DNA of 64,000 nucleotides from Leifsonia sp. NPDC080035 (GCF_040050925.1 NZ_CP157390.1:3658001-3722000); one strand, 5' to 3'. Numbered from the stretch's first letter, positions 41,224 to 49,576 are shown. Numbers and translations are program-made. Notes: a model not told the origin generated them from the letters alone.

Positions 41224-42024
41224 ATGGCGAACCAACCCGTTCTCTTCATCCACGGCCTCTGGTTGCACGCGAGCAGCTGGCAGCCCTGGATCGAGCTCTT
41301 CACGGCGGAGGGCTACGCTCCCGTCGCACCCCTGTGGCCCGGCGAGCGCGACACGGTCGCCGCCACCCGCGACAACCCCGACGACGTCGCCGACAAGGGC
41401 ATCGACGAGGTGACCAAGCACTTCGCGACGATCATCGAGGCGATGGAGGTGCCTCCCGTCATCATCGGCCACTCGTTCGGCGGCCTCATCACCGAGAAGC
41501 TGATCGGCGAGGGCTACGGCAACGCGGGCGTCGCGATCGATCCGGCCCAGATCAAGGGCGTGCTGCCGCTCCCGTTCCGCCAGCTGCGCGCGTCGTTCCC
41601 CGTGCTGAGCAACCCGGCGAACATCCACAAGCCGATCTCGCTCACCCGTGACCAGTTCGCGTACGGCTTCGCGAACCAGCTGCCGGAGGCGGAGGCGACG
41701 GAGCTGTACGAACGCTGGACCATCCCCTCCACCGTCCGCCCGATCTTCCAGGCCGCCGCGGCGAATTTCCGTATGCACTCGGAGACGGCGGTCGACACGA
41801 AGAACGAGGACAGGGGCCCGCTGCTGCTCATCGCGGGCGGCGAGGACAACACGGCGCCGGAGGTGACGACGGACGCGACGCTCAAGCAGTACCGCGACTC
41901 CAACGCCGTCACCGAGCTGATCACCTTCCGCGACCGCGGTCACTCCCTCGTGATCGACCACGGCTGGCGCGAGGTCGCGACCGAGGTGCTGGTCTGGCTC
42001 GAACAGCAGGGCCTGCGCGACTGA
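41224..42024 (+). CDS. Alpha/beta hydrolase
   Basis: A 266-residue serine hydrolase of the alpha/beta fold. The oxyanion-region HGLWLHASSW is at residues 10-19, nucleophile S84 lies in IIGHSFGGLI, and the late acid/histidine region is GGEDNTAP ... FRDRGHSLVIDHGW. The protein is cytoplasmic. The closest group by eye is the TAP-like/non-heme haloperoxidase type; the substrate is unknown. It may be read together with the LLM flavoenzyme 40 nt downstream, a pairing seen in small-molecule degradation, but no pathway can be named. Confidence 0.9.
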   Translation: MANQPVLFIHGLWLHASSWQPWIELFTAEGYAPVAPLWPGERDTVAATRDNPDDVADKGIDEVTKHFATIIEAMEVPPVIIGHSFGGLITEKLIGEGYGNAGVAIDPAQIKGVLPLPFRQLRASFPVLSNPANIHKPISLTRDQFAYGFANQLPEAEATELYERWTIPSTVRPIFQAAAANFRMHSETAVDTKNEDRGPLLLIAGGEDNTAPEVTTDATLKQYRDSNAVTELITFRDRGHSLVIDHGWREVATEVLVWLEQQGLRD

Positions 42025-42064
42025 TGCCGGAATACCCGGCCGGCCCGGCGGCTTGCACCTCACC

Positions 42065-43084
42065 GTGAAACGCATCGGCTTCCTCAGCTTCGGCCACTAC
42101 CAGGCCGTCCCCGGCTCCGTCGTCCGCACGGCGGCGGACGCGCTCCTGCAGACCATCGAGCTCGCGGAGGCGGCGGAGGAGGTCGGCGCGGACGGCGCCT
42201 TCGTCCGCGTCCACCACTTCGCACCGCAGCTCGCCTCCCCGTTCCCGCTGCTCGCCGCGATCGGCGCGCGCACGAAGCGCATCGAGATCGGGACCGGCGT
42301 GATCGACATGCGCTACCAGAACCCGCTCTACATGGCGGAGGAGGCGGCCGCGGCCGACCTGATCAGCGGCGAGCGCCTGCAGCTCGGCGTGAGCCGTGGG
42401 TCACCCGAGGCAGCGCTGGCGGGCTACGAGTCGTTCGGCTACGTGCCGGGCGATGGCGAGACCGACGCGGACATGGCCCGCAGGCACACGACGTTGTTCC
42501 GCGCGGCGATCGCCGGCGAGGCGATGGCGAACGCGAATCCTCAGATGACGGGCAGCACCGGCGGCTTCGCCATCGAGCCGCGCTCGACCACGCTCCCCGA
42601 CCGCATCTGGTGGGGCGCAGGCACACGCGCCACGGCGGAGTGGACGGCGGAGCAGGGCATGAACCTGATGTCGTCGACGCTCCTCACCGAGGACACCGGG
42701 GTGCCGTTCGATCAGCTCCAGGCGGAGCAGATCACCCGGTTCCGCGAGACCTGGTCCGAGATGGGCTGGGAGCGGGAGCCGCGGGTGAGCGTGAGCCGCA
42801 GCATCATCCCGATCACCGACGAGCAGTCGCACCGGTACTTCGGCGCCCGCGCGCAGGTGGAGGGACGCGACCAGGTCGGGCACCTGGACGGCGGTCTCGC
42901 CCGGTTCGGCCGGTCGTACATCGGCGAACCGCAGAAGCTCGTCGCAGAGCTCGCGGAGGACGAGGCGCTGCGGATGGCGGACACCGTGCTCGTGACGGTG
43001 CCGAACCAGCTCGGCGTCGACTTCAACGCGCATCTGCTCTCGGACATCGTCGCGATCGGCCGCGAGCTGGGCTGGCGCGACTGA
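42065..43084 (+). CDS. LLM-class flavin-dependent oxidoreductase
   Basis: A 339-residue bacterial luciferase-like monooxygenase. Visible family lines are MKRIGFLSFGHYQ at the start, DGAFVRVHHFAPQLASPF, RTKRIEIGTGVIDMRYQNP and LISGERLQLGVSRGSPE. I chose GTG at 42065, giving the family start (K-R-I-G-F-L-S-F-G); TTG at 42053 would add four residues. No ribosome site is seen, so it may depend on the upstream gene. Flavin (FMN or F420) and substrate cannot be decided. Confidence 0.92.
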   Translation: MKRIGFLSFGHYQAVPGSVVRTAADALLQTIELAEAAEEVGADGAFVRVHHFAPQLASPFPLLAAIGARTKRIEIGTGVIDMRYQNPLYMAEEAAAADLISGERLQLGVSRGSPEAALAGYESFGYVPGDGETDADMARRHTTLFRAAIAGEAMANANPQMTGSTGGFAIEPRSTTLPDRIWWGAGTRATAEWTAEQGMNLMSSTLLTEDTGVPFDQLQAEQITRFRETWSEMGWEREPRVSVSRSIIPITDEQSHRYFGARAQVEGRDQVGHLDGGLARFGRSYIGEPQKLVAELAEDEALRMADTVLVTVPNQLGVDFNAHLLSDIVAIGRELGWRD

Positions 43085-43119
43085 CCGCACGCGCCGCCGC
43101 CTCCCCCGAACGGGTGGGT

Positions 43120-43174
43120 CGGCCGATTCCGGGGATCCTGGGATGATGGACGCGCGGCACACCCGAATCGGCCG
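43120..43174. repeat. 10-bp perfect inverted repeat upstream of the secreted-protein gene
   Basis: CGGCCGATTC (43120-43129) and GAATCGGCCG (43165-43174), 35 bp apart, lie in the 138-bp gap before the secreted protein. They could form a hairpin ending the LLM transcript or an operator. Confidence 0.45.
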
Positions 43175-43222
43175 CAGCACAGGCCGCGACGATCGCGTCC
43201 GGTCCCATGGAAGGGGTGTGCC

Positions 43223-44176
43223 TTGCGTACTGGACGACGCACGACGGCGGTTTCGATGGCCGCACTCGCAACCGCTCTCGGACTCACCGCTCTCACCGCG
43301 ACGACCGGTCTCTCCGCCGCTCCGGCGACGGCCGTGACGCTGACCGACGCGTCGACGCCGTCGGCGCTGACCGGGATGTGGGCGTGGGGCAACCCGATCG
43401 ACCCGGCCGTCGACGCGCGCGGCCGCGGGGAGGCGGCGTTCGAACCGGAGGCGATGGCGGCGTTCGCGGCCGCCCACCGGTTGCAGACGGTCTACCTCTC
43501 GGTGCCGTGGGCAGCCGATCAGGGCGAGTTCCGCACCTGGCTCCCTGCCGCGGTCTCCGCGCTGCACGGCGCGGGCGTCACGACCGTGGCCGCGCTCGGC
43601 GGCGACCCGGCGTGGGCGAGCCAGCCCGACCTCGCGGCGACCTGGACGCGGGCGGCGCTCGCGACGGCGCCGTTCGACGCCGTCCAGTTCGACGTCGAGC
43701 CGTGGGTCGGCGCGACCGACGATCAGCTGCCCGGCATCGTCGCCCAGCTCGGCACGATGTACGACACCGCGGCAGAGGCGGCGGGCACGGTCCCGGTCGG
43801 AGCCGATCTGCCCTGGTGGCTGCAAGCGAAGACGCAGCCCGGGACGACCACCACCCTCTTCGAGACGCTGCTCCCGCACCTCGCGTCGGTGGCGATCGTC
43901 GCGTTCTCCGATCACGCGAGCGGGGACGACGGCATCGTCGCACTCGCCGGGCCCGCCGCGACCGCGGCGAGCGCCGCCGGCGTCCCGTTCAGCATCGGTG
44001 TCGAGACGGACACACCGCAGGTGGCAGGCGGCCCCGGCGCCACCTTCGGCGACGACACGGAAGCGGAGCTGGAAGCGGAGACGGCCATCGTCCGCTCCCG
44101 GCTCGCCGGCCTGAACGGGTACCGCGGCGTCACGGTCGAGCACCTGCTGTCGTGGCAGGCGCTCGTGGCGCGCTGA
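43223..44176 (+). CDS. Secreted protein, probable TIM-barrel glycosidase-like
   Basis: I do not recognise a named family. The 317-residue product has a signal peptide: basic MRTGRRT, a hydrophobic stretch to about residue 32, and a likely cleavage after SAAPATA. The mature part looks like a beta/alpha barrel. Successive strands end LQTVYLSVPW, GVTTVAALGG, AVQFDVEPW, VPVGADLPWW, VAIVAFSDHA, PFSIGVETD and GVTVEHL. The D-x-E in FDVEPW sits where GH18-like barrels keep their catalytic acid. The start TTG at 43223 has AAGGGG 6 nt upstream. An extracellular carbohydrate-related role is inferred. Confidence 0.75.
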   Translation: MRTGRRTTAVSMAALATALGLTALTATTGLSAAPATAVTLTDASTPSALTGMWAWGNPIDPAVDARGRGEAAFEPEAMAAFAAAHRLQTVYLSVPWAADQGEFRTWLPAAVSALHGAGVTTVAALGGDPAWASQPDLAATWTRAALATAPFDAVQFDVEPWVGATDDQLPGIVAQLGTMYDTAAEAAGTVPVGADLPWWLQAKTQPGTTTTLFETLLPHLASVAIVAFSDHASGDDGIVALAGPAATAASAAGVPFSIGVETDTPQVAGGPGATFGDDTEAELEAETAIVRSRLAGLNGYRGVTVEHLLSWQALVAR

Positions 44177-44188
44177 GCCGGCGGACCT

Positions 44189-44665
44189 TCAGCCGGCGTC
44201 GGCCGCCGCGTACAGCGCGGCGACGTCGATCTTGCCCATCATCATCATCGCCTCGTTGACGCGGCGGGCGCGGGCCGGGTCGGTGTCCTTCTGGAGCTCG
44301 ATCAGGGCCTTCGGCACGATCTGCCAGCTGAGGCCCCAGCGGTCCTTCAGCCAGCCGCACCTGCTCGGCTCCCCGCCGTCGGCCGTGAGCGCCTCCCACA
44401 GCCGGTCCACCTCCGCCTGATCCTCGCAGAGCACCGAGATCGAGACGGCCTCGGTGAACGAGAACATCGGTCCGGCGTTCATCGCCTGGTACTCGATCCC
44501 GTCCAGCTCGAACGTCACCACGACGGTCCCGGCGGACGGATCCGCGTCGTCGGCGCCGAACCGGTCGACGTGCACGATCCGGGAGTTCGGGAGCAGCGAC
44601 ACGTACAGCTCCGCCGCCTGCTCGGCCTGGTCGTCGTACCAGAGGAATGTCGTCACCTTCTGCAT
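44189..44665 (-). CDS. VOC/PhnB-like glyoxalase-fold protein
   Basis: A 158-residue protein of the vicinal-oxygen-chelate group often annotated PhnB or 3-demethylubiquinone methyltransferase-like. It begins MQKVTTFLWYDDQAEQA, with FYxxxxPNSRI-type ELYVSLLPNSRIVHV, then MNAGPMFSFTEAVSISV and WGLSWQIVPKAL, all characteristic of the group. Its chemistry is unknown. The ATG at 44665 has TAGCAT 7 nt upstream (leaderless); ATG codons further up are not in family. It is divergent from the GDSL gene, with overlapping promoters. Confidence 0.88.
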   Translation of the reverse strand: MQKVTTFLWYDDQAEQAAELYVSLLPNSRIVHVDRFGADDADPSAGTVVVTFELDGIEYQAMNAGPMFSFTEAVSISVLCEDQAEVDRLWEALTADGGEPSRCGWLKDRWGLSWQIVPKALIELQKDTDPARARRVNEAMMMMGKIDVAALYAAADAG

Positions 44666-44672
44666 GCGGCAC

Positions 44673-44678
44673 ATGCTA
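44673..44678 (-). promoter_or_regulatory. -10 element of the VOC gene, leaderless
   Basis: Minus strand TAGCAT followed by 7 nt and ATG; only 11 bp separate it from the divergent -10 at 44690-44695. Confidence 0.5.
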
Positions 44679-44689
44679 CGCGGCGGTTG

Positions 44690-44695
44690 TAGCGT
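44690..44695 (+). promoter_or_regulatory. -10 element of the GDSL gene, leaderless
   Basis: TAGCGT followed by 6 nt and GTG at 44702. A GGGAG abuts the GTG but is too close to act as a ribosome site. Confidence 0.5.
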
Positions 44696-44701
44696 TGGGA
44701 G

Positions 44702-45481
44702 GTGTTGTTCAGCAGCTACATCGCCATCGGAGACAGCTTCACGGAGGGGGTCGGCGACGACCTCCCGGACGGCCGCGTGCGCGGCTGGGCGGACTTCGTC
44801 GCCCTCGGACTCGCGCAGGCCTCGCCGTCGACCGTCCGCTACGCGAACCTCGCGGTGCGCGGCCGCAAGCTCGGTCCGATCATCCAGGAGCAGGTGGAGC
44901 CGGCGCTCGCGCAGCATCCCGAGCTCGTCAGCCTGAACGGCGGCGGCAACGACATCATGCGCCCGCGCGTCTCGATCGAGGGGGTGGCCGAGGCGCTCGT
45001 GGCCGCCGCCGACCGGGTGACCGCCGCGGGGAGCACCATGCTGCTGCTGAGCGGCGCCAATCCGAGCAGGCACCTCCCGATGGGCGGGCTGATCCGGCGC
45101 CGCGGCAACGAGCTGGCGGTCGCCGTCCGTGCGATGCTGCCGCGCGACGGGATGGTCTTCGTCGACAACTGGGCCGACGAATCGCTCGAGGACATCCGCT
45201 ACTGGTCGGAGGACCGGCTGCACCTGAATGCGCTGGGCCACGCGCGGGTGGCGAGCAACGTCCTGACCGCGTTCGACGTGCCCGTCCCCGCCGAGTGGGG
45301 CGTCGAGGAGGTCGCCGCGGCGCCCCGGGGCGAGGCGACCCGCCGGACCGCGGACTACTACCGCCGCTTCGTGCTGCCGTGGATCGGCCGCCGTCTCACC
45401 GGCCGCTCCTCCGGCGACGGCCGCGCTGCCAAGATCGCCGAGCTCACTCCGGTCGACCCCGCCTCGGCCCACCCGCTCTGA
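44702..45481 (+). CDS. SGNH/GDSL hydrolase
   Basis: A 259-residue esterase/lipase-like protein without a signal peptide. Block I YIAIGDSFTEG has the nucleophile S12, block III is SLNGGGNDI, and block V is DRLHLNALGHARVA with the catalytic Asp and His. This close form (GDSFTEGVGDDLPDGRVRGWAD) is common in actinobacteria; the substrate is unknown. GTG at 44702 is set by the -10 six nt upstream. It is convergent with phosphoketolase. Confidence 0.92.
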   Translation: MLFSSYIAIGDSFTEGVGDDLPDGRVRGWADFVALGLAQASPSTVRYANLAVRGRKLGPIIQEQVEPALAQHPELVSLNGGGNDIMRPRVSIEGVAEALVAAADRVTAAGSTMLLLSGANPSRHLPMGGLIRRRGNELAVAVRAMLPRDGMVFVDNWADESLEDIRYWSEDRLHLNALGHARVASNVLTAFDVPVPAEWGVEEVAAAPRGEATRRTADYYRRFVLPWIGRRLTGRSSGDGRAAKIAELTPVDPASAHPL

Positions 45482-45489
45482 CCCTCCCG

Positions 45490-45503
45490 CGGCCTCGCGG
45501 CCG
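45490..45503. terminator. Small hairpin between GDSL and xfp genes
   Basis: CGGCC-TCGC-GGCCG fits the 22-nt gap between the two convergent stop codons. Confidence 0.5.
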
Positions 45504-47948
45504 TCAGTCGTTGTCGCCGCCGGTGGTGTCGATGCGGGTGGTGCGGGCGCCGCCTCCCCACTTCCACTCGGCGACCTCGGGGATGTCCTCGCCGCGCTCG
45601 CGCGTGTACTGCCGGGCGCGCAGCCGCGCATCCTGCATCTCCTGCCGGAACCGCGCCTCGCGGGCGGCGAGCCCGGGGACCCGGTCGAGCACGTCCATCA
45701 CCAGGTGGTACCGATCGAGGTCGTTCAGCATCACCATGTCGAACGGCGTCGTCGTCGTACCCTCCTCCTTGTAGCCGCGCACGTGCAGGTTGCCGTGGCC
45801 GGCGCGGCGATAGGTGAGCCGATGGATGAGCCACGGGTAGCCGTGGTACGCGAAGATCACCGGCTTGTCTACCGTGAACAGGGCGTCGTACTCGCGGTCG
45901 TTCATCCCGTGCGGGTGCTCGCCCTCGCTCTGCAGCCGCATGAGGTCCACCACGTTGACGACCCGCACCTTCAGGTCCGGCAGCCGGTCGCGCAGGATGC
46001 CCGCCGCCGCAAGCACCTCGAGGGTCGGGATGTCGCCAGCGCACGCGAGCACGACGTCCGGCTCCTCGCCGTCCCGCTCGGTGCCCGCCCAGTCGAAGAT
46101 GCCGATGCCGCGCGTGCAGTGCGCGATCGCCTCCTCCATCGTCAGCCAGTTCGGCGCCGGCTGCTTCCCGGCGACCACGACGTTCACGTAGTCCACCGAC
46201 CGCAGGCAGTGGTCGTAGGTGGAGAGCAGGGTGTTGGCGTCGAACGGCAGGTAGACCCGGACGACGTCGGCCTTCTTGTTGACGACGTGGTCGATGAAGC
46301 CGGGGTCCTGGTGGGAGGCGCCGTTGTGGTCCTGGCGCCACACGTGCGAGCTCAGCAGGTAGTTCAGCGAGGCCACCGGGCGACGCCATGGGATCCGCCG
46401 GGACGTCTTCAGCCACTTGGCGTGTTGGTTGAACATCGAGTCGACGATGTGGATGAACGCCTCGTACGAGGTGATGACGCCGTGCCGCCCGCTCAGGAGG
46501 TAGCCCTCCAGCCACCCTTGGCACTGGTGCTCGCTCAGCATCTCCATCACCCGGCCGCTCGGCACCAGGTGGTTGTCGGAGTCGATCGGCCAGTACTCGG
46601 CGTTCCACTGCTTGCCGGTCACGTCGTACACCGCCTGCAGCCGATTGGATGCGGTCTCATCCGGCGCGAACAGCCGGAAGTCGTCGGGGTTGTCGCGCAT
46701 CACATCCCGCAGCCACTCCCCCAGCACCTTGCTCGCCTCGGCCACCGTCTCCCCGGGCGAGGGCACGTCGACCGCGTAGTCGCGGAAGTCGGGCAGCCGC
46801 AGGTCCTTGCGCAGAAGGCCGCCGTTCGCCACCGGGTTCGCACTCATCCGGCGCTCACCGGCCGGCGCGAGCCCGCGGACGAGGTCGACCGGCGCACCGT
46901 CCTCGTCGAACAGCTCCTCCGGCCGGTACGAGCTCAGCCAGCTCTCCAGCAGCCGGGTGTGCGCCTCCGTGTCGCGGGCGTCCGCGAGCGGCACCTGGTG
47001 CGAGCGCCAGTTGTCCTCGGCGGGATGACCGTCGATCTCCGCGGGGCACGTCCAGCCCTTCGGTGTCCTCAGGATCAGCATCGGCCAGCGCGGCCGCTCG
47101 GTGAGCTCGCCCGCCGCCGCGGCCTTCTTGATGCCGGCGATCTCGTCCAGGATGATCTCGAGCTCGGCGGCCATCCGTTCGTGCACCGCGCGAGGATCCT
47201 CGCCGTCGAAGCCGCCCGAGACCAGGTGCGGCGTGTAGCCGTAGCCGCGCATCAGCTCGAAGAGCTCCTCCTCTGGGATGCGCGCCAGCACCGTCGGGTT
47301 CGCGATCTTGTACCCGTTCAGATGCAGGATCGGCAGCACGACGCCGTCGGTCACCGGGTTCAGGAACTTGTTCGAGTGCCACGCCGTCGCGAGGGGACCG
47401 GTCTCGGCCTCGCCGTCCCCGACCACCGCGGCGACCAACAGGTCCGGGTTGTCGAACGCCGCCCCGTAGGCGTGCGAAAGCGCGTAGCCGAGCTCGCCGC
47501 CCTCGTGGATGCTGCCGGGCGTCTCGGGCGCAGCGTGCGAGGGGATGCCGCCGGGGAAGGAGAACTGCCGGAACAGCCGGCGCAGCCCCTCCTCGCTCTG
47601 GTCGATGCCGCTGTAGATCTCGCTGTACGTGCCGTCCAGGTAGGCACCCGCGACCACGCCGGGGCCGCCGTGGCCGGGCCCTGCGACGAAGATCGTGTCG
47701 AGGTCGCGCTCGCGGATGACGCGGTTCAGGTGCGCATAGATGAAGTTCAGCCCGGGGGTGGTCCCCCAGTGCCCGAGCAGCCGCGGCTTGATGTCGTCGC
47801 GGGAGAGCGGCCGTCGCAGCAGCGGATTGTCGAGGAGGTAGATCTGGCCGACCGAGAGGTAGTTCGCCGCGCGCCACCAGGCGTCGATGCGGTCGAGATC
47901 CTGCTCGGAGACGGAGTGGTCGGGGCGCGTGCTCGTCGTGTCGCTCAC
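45504..47948 (-). CDS. xfp: Phosphoketolase (xylulose-5-P / fructose-6-P)
   Basis: Thiamine-diphosphate enzyme that splits xylulose-5-P (and often fructose-6-P) with phosphate to acetyl-P plus glyceraldehyde-3-P or erythrose-4-P. The 814-residue length is typical. Visible motifs are YLSVGQIYLLDNPLL, GHWGTTPGLNF, VAGPGHGGPG, the TPP site VVGDGEAETGP and SSHVWRQDHNGASHQDPG. The start GTG at 47948 has TAGGAT 6 nt upstream. A duplicated palindromic motif at 48029-48091 lies in the shared upstream region with a GNAT gene. No acetate kinase or phosphotransacetylase is nearby. Confidence 0.97.
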   Translation of the reverse strand: MSDTTSTRPDHSVSEQDLDRIDAWWRAANYLSVGQIYLLDNPLLRRPLSRDDIKPRLLGHWGTTPGLNFIYAHLNRVIRERDLDTIFVAGPGHGGPGVVAGAYLDGTYSEIYSGIDQSEEGLRRLFRQFSFPGGIPSHAAPETPGSIHEGGELGYALSHAYGAAFDNPDLLVAAVVGDGEAETGPLATAWHSNKFLNPVTDGVVLPILHLNGYKIANPTVLARIPEEELFELMRGYGYTPHLVSGGFDGEDPRAVHERMAAELEIILDEIAGIKKAAAAGELTERPRWPMLILRTPKGWTCPAEIDGHPAEDNWRSHQVPLADARDTEAHTRLLESWLSSYRPEELFDEDGAPVDLVRGLAPAGERRMSANPVANGGLLRKDLRLPDFRDYAVDVPSPGETVAEASKVLGEWLRDVMRDNPDDFRLFAPDETASNRLQAVYDVTGKQWNAEYWPIDSDNHLVPSGRVMEMLSEHQCQGWLEGYLLSGRHGVITSYEAFIHIVDSMFNQHAKWLKTSRRIPWRRPVASLNYLLSSHVWRQDHNGASHQDPGFIDHVVNKKADVVRVYLPFDANTLLSTYDHCLRSVDYVNVVVAGKQPAPNWLTMEEAIAHCTRGIGIFDWAGTERDGEEPDVVLACAGDIPTLEVLAAAGILRDRLPDLKVRVVNVVDLMRLQSEGEHPHGMNDREYDALFTVDKPVIFAYHGYPWLIHRLTYRRAGHGNLHVRGYKEEGTTTTPFDMVMLNDLDRYHLVMDVLDRVPGLAAREARFRQEMQDARLRARQYTRERGEDIPEVAEWKWGGGARTTRIDTTGGDND

Positions 47949-47954
47949 CCGGGC

Positions 47955-47960
47955 ATCCTA
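47955..47960 (-). promoter_or_regulatory. -10 element of xfp, leaderless
   Basis: Minus strand TAGGAT followed by 6 nt and GTG. Confidence 0.55.
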
Positions 47961-48028
47961 CGAGCGGGGGCAGCCGAAATACAGGTGTGAAAACCGGCGG
48001 GCGCGAGCTTCCCTCTCATGGCGGTACG

Positions 48029-48091
48029 GCCACCATTTGGCACAAATCGTGGTTCTGGCGCCGTCACAGCCACCATTTGGCGCAAATCGTG
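48029..48091. repeat. Two 23-bp direct repeats of a palindromic motif (putative operator)
   Basis: GCCACCATTTGGCACAAATC plus GTG at 48029-48051 recurs at 48069-48091 with one change (GCA to GCG), exactly 40 bp later. Each copy holds the inverted repeat ATTTG-GCR-CAAAT. The AT-rich motif stands out in this GC-rich DNA. It lies between the divergent xfp and GNAT transcription starts (47948 and 48134), where a regulator of either gene would bind. Confidence 0.7.
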
Positions 48092-48121
48092 CCGGGGACT
48101 CTCGACGTCGGCGGCACGCGA

Positions 48122-48127
48122 TAGGTT
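48122..48127 (+). promoter_or_regulatory. -10 element of the GNAT gene, leaderless
   Basis: TAGGTT followed by 6 nt and ATG, with no ribosome site. Confidence 0.6.
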
Positions 48128-48133
48128 CACGGT

Positions 48134-48718
48134 ATGACGGACGATGTTGTCACGCGCTCGGTCGACGCCTCCTCGTGGGATGCGCTCACGACGGTTTTCG
48201 GCACGAGGGGCGACCCGGCGGGATGCTGGTGCCAGTGGTTCAAGCTGAGCCGTTCCGACTGGGACGGCACCGACCGCACGCAGAAGGCAGAGCTGCTGCA
48301 CGCCCAGGCCGACGCCGGCTCGCCGGGCGTGCTCGCCTGGCTCGGCGACGAACCCGTCGGCTGGGCGGCCGTCGAACCCTTCAGCGCGTACCCGAGCCTC
48401 GCGCGCTCACCGATCACCCGGCGCACCGCAGAGGACCCGTCAGACCCGTGGGCGGTCACCTGCTTCGTCGTTCGCCTGGAGCACCGGCGCAAGGGCGTCG
48501 CGCGCGCCCTGCTGCGCGGCGCACTGGAGCACGCCCGCGAGCGCGGCGCCACGGTGATCGAGGGCTATCCGGTGGACACCGGCGCACGCCCGAAGCTCTC
48601 CGCCGCCGAGCGGTACCACGGCACGGTCTCGCTCTTCACCTCCGGCGGCTTCGAGGTGGTCCGCCGCCCCAGCGCCACCCGCGCCCTCATGCGCCGCACC
48701 CTGCAGCCCGCGGGCTGA
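48134..48718 (+). CDS. GNAT-family N-acetyltransferase
   Basis: A 194-residue acetyltransferase-like protein. The acetyl-CoA-binding line is CFVVRLEHRRKGVARALLRGALEHA (motif A, R-x-x-G-x-A), with ERGATVIEGYPVD after it. The N-terminal half has DPAGCWCQWFKLSR, a line found in a group of actinobacterial GNAT proteins. The substrate is unknown. Its leaderless promoter faces xfp across the repeated motif, so common control is possible. Confidence 0.88.
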   Translation: MTDDVVTRSVDASSWDALTTVFGTRGDPAGCWCQWFKLSRSDWDGTDRTQKAELLHAQADAGSPGVLAWLGDEPVGWAAVEPFSAYPSLARSPITRRTAEDPSDPWAVTCFVVRLEHRRKGVARALLRGALEHARERGATVIEGYPVDTGARPKLSAAERYHGTVSLFTSGGFEVVRRPSATRALMRRTLQPAG

Positions 48719-48721
48719 GCC

Positions 48722-49576
48722 TCAGGACAGGATGTCCTTGGTGAGGAAGCGGCCGACGGCGAGGGCGCCGAAGACGGCGATGTAGCCCGCCTGCAGGACC
48801 GCGTTGGATGCGAACGAGTCCCAGGCGATCGGATCCCGCAGCAGGTCGGCGAAGCCGAGCCAGTAGTGGCTGAACAGCCAGGGGTGGATGGCGTCGAGCT
48901 GCGGCAGCTGGTCGAGCACCTGCGAGACCACCGCCAGGACGGCGGTCGCGGCCATCGACCCGACCGGCACATCCGTGAGCGTCGACAGGAACAGCCCGAT
49001 CGCGCACATCCCGAGCAGCGAGACGACGATGTAGAGCGCGATGAGCAGCATCCGGAGCAGCGCGTCGCCCACGCCGACCGTCGTGCCGGAGAGCAGCGTC
49101 ACCGGCCCGATCGGGAACAGGATCGCGCCGATCACCGCACCGGCGACGCCGACCGTGAGCGCGGCGGCGACGCAGAACACCGCCGAGCCCGCGTACTTGA
49201 CCGCGAGCAGCCGGAGGCGTCCCGCCGGGGCGATCACCAGGTAGCGCAGCGTGCCGTGGCTCGCCTCGCCCGCGATCGTGTCTCCGGCGACCACGCCGAT
49301 CGTCAGCGGCAGGAACAGCGGGACGCAGACGACGAGGGCGCTGAACGCCACGAACAGGCCGTTGCCGCTGATCTGCTCGAGGAAGCCGGGGCCTCCCCGC
49401 CGGCCGCCGCTGATCTTGATGGCGACGGCGATCAGGATCGGCACCGCCGCGAGCGCGCCGAGCATCGCCCAGGTCCGCCAGCGCCGGAACAGCACAGTCA
49501 GCTCGGAGGCGAGCAGGTCCCAGCCCGCCGAGGGACGCCGCAGGCGCGTGCCGACCGTCGCCTCACTGCTCGACAT
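48722..49576 (-). CDS. ABC-2 type transporter permease
   Basis: A 284-residue membrane protein with six predicted helices in the ABC-2 layout and the typical GDTIAGEASHGTLRYLVIAPAGR loop (E-x-x-x-G-T-L-R) after helix 2. The first gene of this unit encodes a LolA-like protein and the second the ATPase. The ATPase stop lies 14 nt inside this gene, so the two are coupled. The exported substrate is unknown. It converges with the GNAT gene at a 3-nt distance. Confidence 0.92.
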   Translation of the reverse strand: MSSSEATVGTRLRRPSAGWDLLASELTVLFRRWRTWAMLGALAAVPILIAVAIKISGGRRGGPGFLEQISGNGLFVAFSALVVCVPLFLPLTIGVVAGDTIAGEASHGTLRYLVIAPAGRLRLLAVKYAGSAVFCVAAALTVGVAGAVIGAILFPIGPVTLLSGTTVGVGDALLRMLLIALYIVVSLLGMCAIGLFLSTLTDVPVGSMAATAVLAVVSQVLDQLPQLDAIHPWLFSHYWLGFADLLRDPIAWDSFASNAVLQAGYIAVFGALAVGRFLTKDILS

